Shown piece by piece: positions 38,968 to 49,263 of a DNA stretch of 64,000 bases. This DNA comes from Pseudomonas allokribbensis. GTDB taxonomy: Bacteria; Pseudomonadota; Gammaproteobacteria; Pseudomonadales; Pseudomonadaceae. The stretch spans positions 4,969,001 through 5,033,000 of the forward strand of contig NZ_CP062252.1 in the NCBI RefSeq assembly GCF_014863605.1. The letters run 5' to 3'. The translations under genes and the position numbers were made by a program. Within the stretch, counting starts at the first letter, position 1. The number at the start of each line of letters is the position of its first letter. The notes beneath the pieces are model-generated. The model saw nothing but the letters and a program-made list of their open reading frames with translations. It did not search any database and was not told the DNA's origin.

Positions 38968-40923
38968 TTACGCGACGTTCATGGTCTTGTGCGTATCGAT
39001 CAGATGCTGCACCACGCCTGGATCGGCCAGGGTGGAGATGTCGCCCAACCCGTCGTATTCGGCCGTGGCGATCTTGCGCAGGATGCGGCGCATGATCTTG
39101 CCCGAACGGGTCTTTGGTAGCCCCGGCGCCCACTGGATCACGTCTGGCGAAGCGATCGGGCCGATCTCCTTGCGCACCCAGTTCTTCAGTTCCAGGCGCA
39201 GTTGCTCGCTCGGTTCTTCGCCATTCTTCAAGGTGACGTAGACATAAATGCCCTGCCCCTTGATGTCGTGCGGCACACCGACCACCGCCGCTTCGGCGAC
39301 TTTCGGGTGAGCGACCATCGCACTTTCGATCTCGGCGGTACCCATGCGGTGGCCGGACACGTTGAGCACGTCGTCCACACGACCGGTGATCCAGTAATAA
39401 CCATCGGCATCGCGACGCGCACCGTCACCAGTGAAATACATGCCGCGGAAGGTCTTGAAGTAGGTGTCGACGAAACGGTCGTGGTCGCCGTACAGGGTGC
39501 GCGCCTGACCTGGCCACGAATCAAGAATCACCAGATTGCCTTCGGCCTCGCCCTCGATGATGTTGCCGAGGTTGTCCACCAGCGCCGGCACCACACCGAA
39601 GAACGGACGCGCCGCCGAACCCGGCTTCAGGGTATGAGCCCCCGGCAGCGGGCTCATCATGTTGCCGCCGGTTTCGGTCTGCCACCAGGTGTCGACGATC
39701 GGGCAACGGGACTTGCCGACGTTCTTGTAGTACCAGTCCCAGGCTTCCGGGTTAATCGGCTCGCCCACCGAACCGAGCAGGCGCAGGCTGCTGCCGTCCG
39801 CGCCTTCAACAGCGGCGGTGCCGGAAGCCATCATCGCGCGGATCGCGGTCGGCGCGGTGTAGAGGATGTTGACCTTGTGCTTGTCGACGATCTTCGCCAC
39901 CCGGGTGATGTCCGGGTAGTTCGGCACGCCTTCGAACAGCAGCGTGGTCGCGCCGTTGGCCAGCGGGCCGTACACAATGTAGGAGTGACCGGTGACCCAA
40001 CCAACGTCAGCGGTGCACCAGTAGATTTCGCCCGGGCGGTAGTCGAACACGCGCTCGTGAGTCATGGCCGCGTACAACAGGTAGCCGCCCGTGGTGTGCT
40101 GCACGCCCTTCGGCTTGCCGGTGGAGCCGGAGGTATAAAGGATGAACAGCGCTTCTTCGGCGCCCATCTCTTTCGGCGCGCAGACGGTGCCCGCCACTTT
40201 CATCAGGTCTTCGTACCAGATGTCGCGATGCTGGTTCCACTTGATGTCGCCGCCGGTGCGCTTGCACACGATGACTTTCTGGATGCTGCTGGTTTCCGGG
40301 TTGGTCAGCGCGTCGTCGACGTTGGCCTTGAGGGAAATTTTCTTGCCGGCACGGATGCCTTCGTCAGCGGTGATCACCACTTTCGAGCGGCAGTCGATGA
40401 TGCGACCGGCCAGGGCTTCCGGCGAGAAACCACCGAACACCACCGAGTGAATCGCGCCGATCCGGGTGCAGGCCAGCATGGCGACCACGGCTTCGGGGAT
40501 CATCGGCATATAGATGGTCACCACGTCGCCGCGGTGAACGTCCTGGCCACGCAGGGCGTTGGCGAACTTGCAGACTTGTTCGTGCAGTTCGCGGTAGGTG
40601 ATGTTGCGGCTTTCGGAAGGATCGTCGCCTTCCCAGATGATGGCGACCTGATCGCCGCGCTCGGCCAGATGACGGTCGAGGCAGTTGTAGGAAACGTTCA
40701 GGGTGCCGTCGGCAAACCACTTGATGTCGACATGGTGGTCGTCGAACGAAGTCTGTTTCACCGTGGTGAAAGGCTTGATCCAGTCGAGGCGCTTGGCTTG
40801 TTCGCGCCAGAAGCCGTCAGGGTTGACGACCGACTGTTGGTACATGGCTTTGTAGGTCGCCTCGTCGGTCAGCGTATTGGCCAGAACCTCGGGACGAACG
40901 GGATACAGGGAAGCCGCACTCAT
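38968..40923 (-). CDS. acsA: Acetyl-CoA synthetase
   Basis: 651 residues. ANL-family motifs are complete: [14 protein letters not shown] for ATP binding, [28 protein letters not shown], and [11 protein letters not shown] containing the Lys regulated by acetylation. It activates acetate with ATP and CoA for growth on acetate and related carbon sources. The acsA-aot adjacency is conserved in Pseudomonas. Single-gene unit. Confidence 0.97.
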   Translation of the reverse strand: MSAASLYPVRPEVLANTLTDEATYKAMYQQSVVNPDGFWREQAKRLDWIKPFTTVKQTSFDDHHVDIKWFADGTLNVSYNCLDRHLAERGDQVAIIWEGDDPSESRNITYRELHEQVCKFANALRGQDVHRGDVVTIYMPMIPEAVVAMLACTRIGAIHSVVFGGFSPEALAGRIIDCRSKVVITADEGIRAGKKISLKANVDDALTNPETSSIQKVIVCKRTGGDIKWNQHRDIWYEDLMKVAGTVCAPKEMGAEEALFILYTSGSTGKPKGVQHTTGGYLLYAAMTHERVFDYRPGEIYWCTADVGWVTGHSYIVYGPLANGATTLLFEGVPNYPDITRVAKIVDKHKVNILYTAPTAIRAMMASGTAAVEGADGSSLRLLGSVGEPINPEAWDWYYKNVGKSRCPIVDTWWQTETGGNMMSPLPGAHTLKPGSAARPFFGVVPALVDNLGNIIEGEAEGNLVILDSWPGQARTLYGDHDRFVDTYFKTFRGMYFTGDGARRDADGYYWITGRVDDVLNVSGHRMGTAEIESAMVAHPKVAEAAVVGVPHDIKGQGIYVYVTLKNGEEPSEQLRLELKNWVRKEIGPIASPDVIQWAPGLPKTRSGKIMRRILRKIATAEYDGLGDISTLADPGVVQHLIDTHKTMNVA

Positions 40924-41386
40924 CTTTCCTACCTCGGTGTAATAGTTGTTTTTGTATGACCCTGTTGTAGCCGGGGCGCCCGTATAGAACCATTCGACGA
41001 TGGTAGTAACAAGCCCCTACAAAACATCCAGACACCCCGGAGGCGCGCGGCCAATACCTTTGCGAAACACCCTGCAACCCTTGTGGGATCTGGCCTGCAA
41101 GCGATTCGGGCGAGTCGATAGCTCAGGAAAGTCGCATCACCGACATCACGATATCCGCCGATTGTTACCAAATCTGCCAAAGGTGTTTATCAAAACCGAG
41201 TCTGTTTACCCCCTCCCCGCCTCCCTAGAATTCACCTCGCCGACAAGGCAAAGCGATTAACAACGTTACAGCCCCCACGAAGGCCGTTAATCCAGCTCTT
41301 AAGTAACAAACCAAAACGATGAAGTTCCACACGCAACCCTAAAAAGGTTGCGTGACCCCACTCGACCTCAAGAAGGTAAATTTCAA
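40924..41386. other. Intergenic region between acsA and the DUF2790 gene
   Basis: About 460 bases carrying divergent promoters. The only structure I see is CACGCAACC/GGTTGCGTG (41330-41338 and 41346-41354), a perfect 9-bp hairpin about 33 bases before the DUF2790 start. No gene is supported. Confidence 0.5.
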
Positions 41387-41647
41387 ATGAAAGCTTTATT
41401 GGTTCTGGCCCTCAGCAGTCTGTGCGCAACCGCCATGGCAGACGAGGTCCCGACTGATGTCGCACAGCAACAACCGGCCATCGAGGAATACACTTACTCC
41501 ACTCACCTGGACATCGCCAACGTTGTATCGATGAGCGAAGTTCCAAATGTCTGCGAAGTGGTTCCGATGAAAATGGAGTACGACGACTCCACCGGCCAGC
41601 GCCACATCCTGCGTTACAGCGTGATGGGTAACGGCTGCACCAATTGA
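41387..41647 (+). CDS. DUF2790-family small periplasmic protein
   Basis: 86 residues: signal peptide (1-18, ALA-type site ATAMA-DE), then a short beta-rich domain with two Cys residues (PNVCEVVPMKM and MGNGC) that could form a disulfide. Start 41387 is the family start, with AAGAAGG upstream. This small family is Pseudomonas-specific as far as I recall, often in several copies, and some members respond to copper. Role unknown. Confidence 0.8.
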   Translation: MKALLVLALSSLCATAMADEVPTDVAQQQPAIEEYTYSTHLDIANVVSMSEVPNVCEVVPMKMEYDDSTGQRHILRYSVMGNGCTN

Positions 41648-41757
41648 TGGTTTGAGACTGCACCGAATCGGATCACTCAGCGCAACATCGAGGGTCGATT
41701 CCAGCCCGGCTTCGGTCGGGCTCAGTTGTGTTTGAAGGGACTTAAAAGGGTTGCAAA

Positions 41758-41773
41758 ACACAAGATATAGTGA
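41758..41773. promoter_or_regulatory. NrdR box upstream of nrdB
   Basis: ACACAAGATATAGTGA matches 14 of 16 positions of the NrdR consensus as I recall it. A plausible sigma-70 -10 element TATAAT lies at 41954-41959. The box is about 435 bases before nrdB, so the transcript leader is long or the promoter pair is complex. I did not find a second box at the usual spacing. Confidence 0.55.
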
Positions 41774-42143
41774 AAAACGCGGTTTTTTGCTCGTTTTTTG
41801 AGCAATCAATCACACGCAGAAAAATTAATGAAAAAAAATTCTCCCGGGCCAATCCCGGCGAAAGCCCTGTAAACCCTCGCTCCGATCGAAATCCCCCTCT
41901 CGCTCGACCGCCCTGCGCTGTTTCGCCCTCCCCCACGCCGGTGTTTTTTTCCCTATAATGCCGCCCAATCGGGTCAGCAATATTCCCTTACAGGGATCAA
42001 AGCCATTCTGAAGCCCCGCAGCAGCGACAACGCTGACCTGCGCCCGTCAGAGGCTCTCGGAAACCCGTACAAAATTCTGTTTTATTGCCTGCCTTAGCTG
42101 CTGCAAAAAACGATTCCTTAAGATCCAACGCGGCCAGTACGGT

Positions 42144-42175
42144 CGTGTGAAAAACCAACCATCAGTTTTCACACG
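42144..42175 (+). promoter_or_regulatory. Hairpin in the nrdB leader
   Basis: CGTGTGAAAA and TTTTCACACG are perfect 10-base inverted arms with a 12-base loop, ending about 19 bases before the nrdB Shine-Dalgarno. There is no T run after it, so it is unlikely to terminate. Confidence 0.5.
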
Positions 42176-42208
42176 GGCATCTGGCCCTCACGCAGGAGAC
42201 GACACGTC

Positions 42209-43456
42209 ATGCTGAGCTGGGACGAATTCGACAAAGAAGACAGTGAAGTAGCCGTAAAAGGCGCCAACGCCGGCCACGCTACCGAAGCCAACATGGACCG
42301 CCTCGACAGCGCCGGCGGTGCCGCTGCTCTTGAAGCCCGCGCCGTGACCGCCGCTGACTCGGCCGCCGTGGCCCGCGCCAAGGCTGCACTGGATTCCCTC
42401 GACGTCGCCGAAGGCCTCGCCGAACTCGAAGGCTCCGCCGCCCGTGTCGCCGTTGACGAAAAGCGCATGATCAACTGCCGCGCCGACCTCAACCAACTCG
42501 TGCCATTCAAGTACGACTGGGCCTGGCAGAAATACCTGGACGGCTGCGCAAACCACTGGATGCCGCAAGAAGTCAACATGACCGCCGACATCGCCCTCTG
42601 GAAAAACCCGGAAGGCCTGACCGACGACGAGCGCCGCATCGTGATGCGCAACCTCGGCTTCTTCTCCACCGCCGACTCCCTGGTTGCCAACAACCTGGCC
42701 CTGGCCGTGTACCGCCTGATCACCAACCCGGAATGCCGCCAGTACATCCTGCGCCAGGCGTTCGAAGAGGCGATCCACACCCACGCTTACCAGTACTGCA
42801 TCGAATCGCTGGGCATGGATGAAGGCGAGATCTTCAACATGTACCACGAGATCCCGTCGGTCGCGAAAAAAGCCGCCTGGGGCCTGAAATACACCCGCGC
42901 CATCTCCGACCCGGAATTCAACACCGGCACCGTCGAAACCGACAAAGAACTGCTGCGCAACCTGATCGCCTACTACTGCGTTCTGGAAGGCATCTTCTTC
43001 TACTGCGGCTTCACCCAGATCCTCTCCATGGGCCGCCGCAACAAAATGACCGGCGTCGCCGAGCAGTTCCAGTACATCCTGCGCGACGAATCCATGCACC
43101 TGAACTTCGGCATCGACGTGATCAACCAGATCAAAATCGAAAACCCACACCTGTGGGACGCCGAAATGAAGGAAGAAGCTTCGCAGATGATTCTGCAGGG
43201 CACCCAGCTGGAAATCGAATACGCCCGCGACACCATGCCTCGCGGCGTACTGGGCATGAACGCAGCGATGATGGAGGACTACCTGAAGTTCATCGCTAAC
43301 CGTCGCCTGTCGCAGATCGGTTTGAAGGAAGAGTACCCAGGGACGACTAACCCGTTCCCTTGGATGAGCGAGATTATGGACTTGAAGAAAGAGAAGAATT
43401 TCTTTGAGACTCGTGTGATCGAATACCAAACTGGTGGTGCTCTGAGCTGGGACTAA
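42209..43456 (+). CDS. nrdB: Class Ia ribonucleoside-diphosphate reductase, beta subunit
   Basis: 415 residues. Di-iron ligands are visible as the Asp in TADIALW, E..H in [13 protein letters not shown] (whose Tyr is the radical site), Glu in [11 protein letters not shown] and E..H in [10 protein letters not shown]. The first 90 residues form an Ala-rich extension before the reductase core, seen in pseudomonad NrdB. It supplies the tyrosyl radical to NrdA. No nrdA lies in the neighbourhood here. GGAG precedes the start. Confidence 0.95.
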   Translation: MLSWDEFDKEDSEVAVKGANAGHATEANMDRLDSAGGAAALEARAVTAADSAAVARAKAALDSLDVAEGLAELEGSAARVAVDEKRMINCRADLNQLVPFKYDWAWQKYLDGCANHWMPQEVNMTADIALWKNPEGLTDDERRIVMRNLGFFSTADSLVANNLALAVYRLITNPECRQYILRQAFEEAIHTHAYQYCIESLGMDEGEIFNMYHEIPSVAKKAAWGLKYTRAISDPEFNTGTVETDKELLRNLIAYYCVLEGIFFYCGFTQILSMGRRNKMTGVAEQFQYILRDESMHLNFGIDVINQIKIENPHLWDAEMKEEASQMILQGTQLEIEYARDTMPRGVLGMNAAMMEDYLKFIANRRLSQIGLKEEYPGTTNPFPWMSEIMDLKKEKNFFETRVIEYQTGGALSWD

Positions 43457-43516
43457 TCGTCTCGCTCGCCACGATTTGACGATTGCTGCTTGAGTCGTCG
43501 AATTGAGAAAGCAAAA

Positions 43517-43544
43517 AGCCCCGATTTTATCGGGGCTTTTTTTG
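43517..43544 (+). terminator. Rho-independent terminator of nrdB
   Basis: AGCCCCGAT/ATCGGGGCT stem, TTT loop and a following T run, 60 bases past the nrdB stop. Confidence 0.93.
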
Positions 43545-43621
43545 GCGGTGAATTCTCTTCCCAATGAGTTAGCTACTGCTTGTTATCGGCAATGGCACTA
43601 CTGTCTTGGTTGCCAGTTAAA

Positions 43622-44719
43622 TCAACCTTCAATTACTTCTAAACGCTGCTTCAGCCTTTCATTCACCACCACACCGTGCAGCCCAGAATGAATCTCCCGG
43701 TGACAACTTGGACACACTGCTGCCACATACCGTGGGTGGTCCAACCCGCCATCGGAGACTCGGTTTACGTGATGCGGCTCCAAGTAAGGCGTGCCGTCCT
43801 TTTTCGTGAAAGGAGCCGGCCGCTCACAGCTTTCGCATGCACCTTTGGCACGCATCAGCACATAGTGCGCAACCTTCCGGCTGCGCTGATAAATCTTACG
43901 GGGAGCGGATTGTTTTAAATCATCGCTCCCAGGCTTGCATGCTGCCAATGCAACCAAACGCGCAGCGGCTAGAGAGTCCGGGAAGTCTGTATCTTCCTCA
44001 TTCTCTGCTTCAGACTCAATCAGTCCACTCGGAAAACCAACAGGAACTAGCCGAAAAACAATTGCTGTCCGAGTCTCGCCTTTCACATCCAATTGGGTAC
44101 GCTCAAACATGTCGGCGCAAGAAAACTCGCCCTCGTAGATGTAGCCTTTTCCTTTACCGAGTGACCTAAACATGTGCAGAGCTCGACCATCCTCGGCATG
44201 CCGAGCAATGGCTAGGTTCCCTCGAGTCAGTGTCATAGGCCCACGCTGTCCTTCACCGGTGTAAAGATATGCGCCATCGTCCCATCCGTCGGTGTAACCG
44301 TATTGCTCTCCGCTATCGCCCGTGAACAAAAAAATCACGGGGTAGATGGCAGACGCTGCAATTCCGCTTTGTCGGCTTCCACCAAACGGTCCGTTGATCT
44401 CGGTTCTTCGGTCGTAAACCGCGTTACGTGTGAACTGCAATAGAAGGTCACCTTCCCCACGCGGTAACTCCACAACTGTAAAGCCTCGTTTTTCCAGGTA
44501 ACTGTTGGTCGGATGCCCCCCAGAAAAATCACCTACAGCGAGACCGGTCGCTAATGAGATGATTTTCTTCGCAGGATAGAGTTCACCGCCTGCCTGAACG
44601 GCATAACGGTGGGCTTGGTTAACTTCCCAACCCTGCCATTCACGCCTGCTTCGAAATTTATGATCAAATTCCAGCATCGCTTTGCTTATTCGTTCCTTCG
44701 AAACCGCTTTGATCACCAC
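43622..44719 (-). CDS. McrA-like modification-dependent HNH endonuclease
   Basis: 365 residues in three parts. The N-terminal domain (about 10-85, HRYAVQAGGELYPAKKI) resembles the head of ScoMcrA-type enzymes. A middle SRA-like domain (about 90-240) has YPVIFLFTGDSGEQYGYTDG and GPMTLTRGN. The C-terminal HNH nuclease (about 285-350) has CESC, LEPHHVNRVSDGG and a second CPSC pair. Such type IV restriction proteins cut DNA carrying modified bases or phosphorothioates. It starts at GTG (44719, with a second GTG next). Divergent from the zinc-ribbon gene; a solitary defence gene beside nrdB. Confidence 0.85.
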   Translation of the reverse strand: MVIKAVSKERISKAMLEFDHKFRSRREWQGWEVNQAHRYAVQAGGELYPAKKIISLATGLAVGDFSGGHPTNSYLEKRGFTVVELPRGEGDLLLQFTRNAVYDRRTEINGPFGGSRQSGIAASAIYPVIFLFTGDSGEQYGYTDGWDDGAYLYTGEGQRGPMTLTRGNLAIARHAEDGRALHMFRSLGKGKGYIYEGEFSCADMFERTQLDVKGETRTAIVFRLVPVGFPSGLIESEAENEEDTDFPDSLAAARLVALAACKPGSDDLKQSAPRKIYQRSRKVAHYVLMRAKGACESCERPAPFTKKDGTPYLEPHHVNRVSDGGLDHPRYVAAVCPSCHREIHSGLHGVVVNERLKQRLEVIEG

Positions 44720-44891
44720 GGATGCTGCCCTTTATCGACTTTAGCTGTAGGAAAATTCCTATACTCACCAAAGTACGAAAGGGTTTCAATGCGTAACAGA
44801 GCAAAAAGCCACTATTTATAGCTCTGGCGTGCGCTATAACTCGACTCCCGCTATTAATACCCCTCCCCCACTCAAGGACCCGAGCCCTACC

Positions 44892-45878
44892 ATGAAATTC
44901 GATCTCGCCTACTGCCTCAGCCTCGACGACAAACTGTCGATCTACGACGTTCGCGATCTCAATTTCGATGAGACGGTGGCGTTCGATTCTGCGAAGGAGC
45001 ATTTCCAGTGCCCCAACGACGCCTGTCGTGCGGCGTTCGATGCGTCCAACGAACTGGGCACGTTCAACGCCAAGAACGTGAATTACGTGCGCACGCCGCA
45101 CTTCAAGAATCTGCCCGGTACGCAGCATGTGGCGGGTTGTCCGTATGTGAGTTTGAAGACGTCGGCGTCGGGGGTTGAGGCGGCGGAGGGGGAAACGGAT
45201 GACGGGCGTGAGGAGCATTTCCCGTCGGAGTTGTTGTTGACGCGCCGTGAGTATGTGCGCAAGCCTGCCGCGCCTGCGGGGGCGGCGGATGTGTTGCGGG
45301 ATGATCCGGTGCGGGTGGCGGCTACCCCCTCAAAAGAATCGCCGAGTCGTGAGACGGCGCCAGACAAGACCAGCGTCTTCGCTCACCCCGTGGAGTGTTT
45401 TGTGTCGAACTTCGCGGACAAGGATTTGCTCAAGCGCATGCCATTGAAGATTGGCGAGCATACGGCGCCGTACAGTTCGTTCTTCAAGAAGATCGAGTAC
45501 TTGATGGACAACAAGGGGCTGATTTACTGGGGCCGGATCAAGAAGATCGAGGACTTTCACAGCGCCAGTTTCCGGATCGATTTCGAGGACAAGGTCTGGT
45601 TCAAGAAGCCGGATGACAGCAAGAAGAAGCCTTATCCGGTCAGTGTCTATCTCAACAAAAAGCTGATCGACAACTACCGCAAGCGCAAGGCGTTTCTGGA
45701 AGAGATCAAGCACGCGGTCGACAGCGACAAGGAGTTGTTCTGCTTCTTCTATGGTGTAACGCCGGAGTTGAAACAGGTGCCGGGCAAGAAGAACCCCGAA
45801 AAGCCTTTCGAGGTCTTCAATGCCAATATCGAGAACCTGGATCACTTCATCATTCGTGAAGCGCCGGGTCTGGCGTGA
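44892..45878 (+). CDS. Protein of unknown function with an N-terminal zinc-ribbon-like motif
   Basis: 328 residues. Residues 40-85 carry CPNDAC, then HFKNLPGTQHVAGC, a Cys/His spacing that recalls CoiA-like zinc ribbons. A low-complexity linker (about 98-165) follows. The C-terminal 150 residues are compact, rich in Lys and aromatics (FFKKIEYLMDNKGLIYWGR, VYLNKKLIDNYRKRK) and could bind nucleic acid. Divergent from the McrA-like nuclease, 172 bases away, so a shared defence role is possible but not shown. Start 44892 is chosen over an upstream in-frame Met by its position at the conserved-looking start. Confidence 0.65.
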   Translation: MKFDLAYCLSLDDKLSIYDVRDLNFDETVAFDSAKEHFQCPNDACRAAFDASNELGTFNAKNVNYVRTPHFKNLPGTQHVAGCPYVSLKTSASGVEAAEGETDDGREEHFPSELLLTRREYVRKPAAPAGAADVLRDDPVRVAATPSKESPSRETAPDKTSVFAHPVECFVSNFADKDLLKRMPLKIGEHTAPYSSFFKKIEYLMDNKGLIYWGRIKKIEDFHSASFRIDFEDKVWFKKPDDSKKKPYPVSVYLNKKLIDNYRKRKAFLEEIKHAVDSDKELFCFFYGVTPELKQVPGKKNPEKPFEVFNANIENLDHFIIREAPGLA

Positions 45879-45881
45879 TGG

Positions 45882-47006
45882 TCAGCCCTGGGGCAGTTGC
45901 AGTTTGACGGCGCCGGGGTGTTGTTTGACGACTGAGTACGGCAGCACCGACCACTCGGGGTTATCGCAGTTGCGCTGGTAACGGGCGAAGTAGGCTCCCA
46001 GGTAAATTCCCTTCGGCGTGAAGTGCCAGTTGGAATAACCCCAGACGCCCTCATCGGTGTAATCGCAACTGCCGTCGTCTTCGGCCGGCTTCTTCATTTC
46101 ATCCGGGTACAACGTGGTGAACTGTTTGACCAGCCACGGCGCCATGACTTTTTGTTGATCGTATTCGCTGGCTGCGTTATCGGGTTTACCAATCCACAGG
46201 ACGTCTTTGAGTTTCAACAACTCACCTGTGTGAACGTTCAAGTTGATCGGCGAACTGCCAAAGTCCGGGTGGGCACCACCGCAGCTGTAGCCGGTTGAGA
46301 TATCCAGGCTGACCACGTCGGGCGAGAGAAATTCAGGGGCGGCGCCTTGTTCGAACTCCGCGTATTCCCCGCCATCCATCATGCAGCTGTGATATTCAAT
46401 GACTTCACTCCAGAGCCGTCCGAGCAGGTGGTTGTTGATTCGCTGCTGCTCTTCTTTGGGGTAACCGGACTCAATGCTGAAGAAAGAGATTTTCGACTCA
46501 GGCTCCACCCACCATTGCAGGTCATAGCCCATGAAGTTTTCTTTCTTTCCCGGTTTGAGCTTGAGCCCCTGCAGGCGCAAATACTCGTAGGGTTCGTCTT
46601 TCGGCAAGGTGGCAATAAAGGGCAACGTCGATGCGGTCGGTGCGGGAAGTTTGGCCTCGACCAGTTGTACCGGCAGTTTCTTGCCTTTCGGGTTTTGCCA
46701 TTCGCCCTGCCAACCGCTGGCGGTGGATTTCAGTTTGAGGGTTGGCAGCGGTTTGTCCTCGCTGTAGCGATTGTTGCCCTCGACCAGCGTCAACGTGGTG
46801 TCCTGCAACGAGCCACTGAGGGCCAAATCGCGGTGATACTTCTCGTAGAAGTAACGACCGGTCACTTCATCCGGTTGCTGGGTATAGAGCTCGACCACAA
46901 TCGGCGTTTTACCCAGCGTGCCGGTGAACACTTCGGCATGGGCAGTGGAAATCAGTGTGAACAACGCCACGGCATATGGCGCCAGGCGTAACAGTCCCTT
47001 GAGCAT
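45882..47006 (-). CDS. Exported DUF3298-like protein (copy 1)
   Basis: 374 residues with a signal peptide (1-24, STAHA-EV). The C-terminal half has STGYSCGGAHPD, the hallmark of DUF3298/RsiV-like domains, and ends WSVLPYSVVKQHPG. Conserved Cys residues suggest disulfides in the periplasm. It is a paralogue of the next gene on the same strand (about 130 bases apart). Some DUF3298 relatives bind peptidoglycan or lysozyme; no such role is shown for this protein. Confidence 0.75.
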   Translation of the reverse strand: MLKGLLRLAPYAVALFTLISTAHAEVFTGTLGKTPIVVELYTQQPDEVTGRYFYEKYHRDLALSGSLQDTTLTLVEGNNRYSEDKPLPTLKLKSTASGWQGEWQNPKGKKLPVQLVEAKLPAPTASTLPFIATLPKDEPYEYLRLQGLKLKPGKKENFMGYDLQWWVEPESKISFFSIESGYPKEEQQRINNHLLGRLWSEVIEYHSCMMDGGEYAEFEQGAAPEFLSPDVVSLDISTGYSCGGAHPDFGSSPINLNVHTGELLKLKDVLWIGKPDNAASEYDQQKVMAPWLVKQFTTLYPDEMKKPAEDDGSCDYTDEGVWGYSNWHFTPKGIYLGAYFARYQRNCDNPEWSVLPYSVVKQHPGAVKLQLPQG

Positions 47007-47132
47007 GGATCGGTCCCTGAATGAGTCGGAAGTTGCGCCGGGACGTGGGTGCCGGCGCTGGAAAATTCGCGGCGGATTATGGCGGGGTTGTGCCCGGTAA
47101 TCGAGAAATGTAATTCGAGATGCAACGTCGCG

Positions 47133-48284
47133 TCATGGCAGTTGCAGCGCAACACCACCCGGATGTTGTTTGACGATGTTGTACGGCAGAACACTCCAGT
47201 CTACGAATCCGCAGACCGCTGCGACGTGCGGAAATGATGGCTCGATGTTGATGCCCTGTTCCGTGAAGTGCCAACCCGGATAATGCCAGGGATAATCCTC
47301 GTTGTAGCCGCAATCGTTTTCACCCTCGGCGGTGATGGTCATTTCGTTGGGGTAGAGTTTCAGAAACTGTGCGACCAACCAGGGTGCCAGTTCATTGGTG
47401 CGGTAGTTCGACCACGCTGTAGAGGAGCCGGGGGAGTCTGCGGCGAAATCTTCATATTCCTCGTAGTGCAATGGCTTGCCCTGCCCCACCCACATAACAT
47501 CATCCAGGGTCAGAAGCTTGCCTGTCTTGGTATCGATGTTGAGCGCGTCGTGGCTTTGATCCGGATAGGCGCCACCGCAGTAATAGTCCGATGAAATCCG
47601 CACACTCATCACGGTGGACGACATCCACAGTGGCTGGCTCCACTGTGCGTAACTGCCGGAACAACCATAAGAAGACAACACTTCGCCCCACAAACGCGCC
47701 ATCAATTTTTGGTTGATACGTCGACGCTCTTCGAGGGAGTAACCGGACACCACTTCAAACAGGGAAGTGTCAGTCTTCGGCTCGGTCCACCACTGCAGCG
47801 TGTAGCCCATGAAGGTGTCGGTCTTGCCTTTTTTGAGTGTGACGCCTTGCAGCCGCAGATATTCGTAAGGGTACTTATCGTGAAGTGTGGTGAAAAAGGG
47901 CAAGGCATCGGCGGGCACTTCGGGAATGACGGCTGGCTCTAACTCGATCTTCAGGGTCTTACCGGCAGTACTTGTCCACTCGCCACTCCAACCATTAGCT
48001 GTCGGCTGCAGACGAAGGGTCGGGCGCGAGTCTTCGATTCGCGAACCTTCTTCCAGCACCAGTGTTTCCCCGTCCAGGACACCGTCAAGTGGCAGATCCT
48101 TGCGGTACTTCTTATAGAAGTAACGACCTTCTCCAGTGCGAGGATTTATTTCGAGGACGATAGCCGCTTTGCCCAAGGTGCCGGTGTACACCTGCGCGCC
48201 GTTATCGGCCCGAGTTGCCGTCGAGACAAACAACCCCGTCAGTAAAAGAGCAGCGAAAAGGCGTATCAGTCCTCGGAACATCAC
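47133..48284 (-). CDS. Exported DUF3298-like protein (copy 2)
   Basis: 383 residues with signal peptide (1-26). Layout and motifs match copy 1: TGTLGK at the mature N-terminus, SGYSLEERRRIN, the CGGAYPD site where copy 1 has CGGAHPD, and WSVLPYNIVKQHPGG at the end. The change of the motif His to Tyr may alter ligand contacts. Tandem duplication with strong divergence is likely. Confidence 0.75.
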   Translation of the reverse strand: MMFRGLIRLFAALLLTGLFVSTATRADNGAQVYTGTLGKAAIVLEINPRTGEGRYFYKKYRKDLPLDGVLDGETLVLEEGSRIEDSRPTLRLQPTANGWSGEWTSTAGKTLKIELEPAVIPEVPADALPFFTTLHDKYPYEYLRLQGVTLKKGKTDTFMGYTLQWWTEPKTDTSLFEVVSGYSLEERRRINQKLMARLWGEVLSSYGCSGSYAQWSQPLWMSSTVMSVRISSDYYCGGAYPDQSHDALNIDTKTGKLLTLDDVMWVGQGKPLHYEEYEDFAADSPGSSTAWSNYRTNELAPWLVAQFLKLYPNEMTITAEGENDCGYNEDYPWHYPGWHFTEQGINIEPSFPHVAAVCGFVDWSVLPYNIVKQHPGGVALQLP

Positions 48285-48371
48285 TTCATCCTTGAATAAA
48301 CGAGCAACTGCCCGCGAAAAGTAGCCGTGGATTATGTCGAGGTTGTGCGGGGGAATCGAGCGTCTTCGTTA

Positions 48372-49187
48372 TCAGCTCAAGCACATGCTGATCATCACCA
48401 TCATGAGCAGACCGATATACACCCGCGCATGCACCCGATCCGGTATCCGCCCGATCCACGGCGTCGCCAGTCGAATCCCCAGCATCGAGCCCAGCGTCAG
48501 CACCGCAAACGCCAGCAGATCCACATACCCGATAAACCATGGCCCGAGGTCTGTCTCGCTGAACCCCGCCATCACCATGTACGTCAGCGTCCCCGCCAAT
48601 GCCACCGGTACGCTCAGCGGATTGGCCATCGACGTCGCCTGCGACATGCTCAACCCGCAACGCCGCAACAACGGCACAGTCATGACGCTTCCTCCTACGC
48701 CGAGAAAGGTCGCGATGGCGCCAATGCCTACACCACCGCCGGACGTTTCCACCGTTCCCAATCGCCGTGGGATGACGCCTTCGGACTGTGTGAGAAAGCC
48801 GCGTCGCAGCAGGCAATCGACAATCGTCACGCCGAGGTAGGCGATGAAGGCATAGCGAATGACCTCACCGCTCACCCACACCGCCGCGACGGCACCGACA
48901 ATAGAGCCCAATCCAATGAACCCGCCCAAGGGCCACAGGTAATCCCGGATCAAGTTGCCGGCGCGGCGGTGTTTGTCGGCAGCAATCAGGGCGTTGACGA
49001 TCATCACGCAGGTCGAGGTGGCGACGGCGATGTGCATGGCCGATTGACCGACGGGGTCGTCGACGCCGTGGCTGGCGGTGAGCATGCGGTACAGCAGCGG
49101 CACGACGACGAAGCCGCCGCCGAAACCAAAGAGCACGGCGGTGACGCCAGTCAGGCAGCCGAAGAGTGTTAGCAGAAGGTAAAACAT
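48372..49187 (-). CDS. TSUP (TauE/SafE)-family transporter
   Basis: A 271-residue membrane protein with about eight hydrophobic helices in two repeats. Each half shows the Gly-rich TSUP signature: FGFGGGFVVVPLLYR near residue 20 and FLGVGGSVMTVPLLRRCGL near 160. Such proteins export sulfite, sulfoacetate or other organic anions. No sulfur gene is adjacent, so the substrate cannot be assigned. Divergent from the AraC regulator, which could control it. Confidence 0.9.
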   Translation of the reverse strand: MFYLLLTLFGCLTGVTAVLFGFGGGFVVVPLLYRMLTASHGVDDPVGQSAMHIAVATSTCVMIVNALIAADKHRRAGNLIRDYLWPLGGFIGLGSIVGAVAAVWVSGEVIRYAFIAYLGVTIVDCLLRRGFLTQSEGVIPRRLGTVETSGGGVGIGAIATFLGVGGSVMTVPLLRRCGLSMSQATSMANPLSVPVALAGTLTYMVMAGFSETDLGPWFIGYVDLLAFAVLTLGSMLGIRLATPWIGRIPDRVHARVYIGLLMMVMISMCLS

Positions 49188-49263
49188 GGCGCGTCGTCCG
49201 TTGGTGGGGAGCGGTCGACGATAGAGCGGCGGCGCTTGGCCTGCTTCAGCAAGTCAGCCAATA

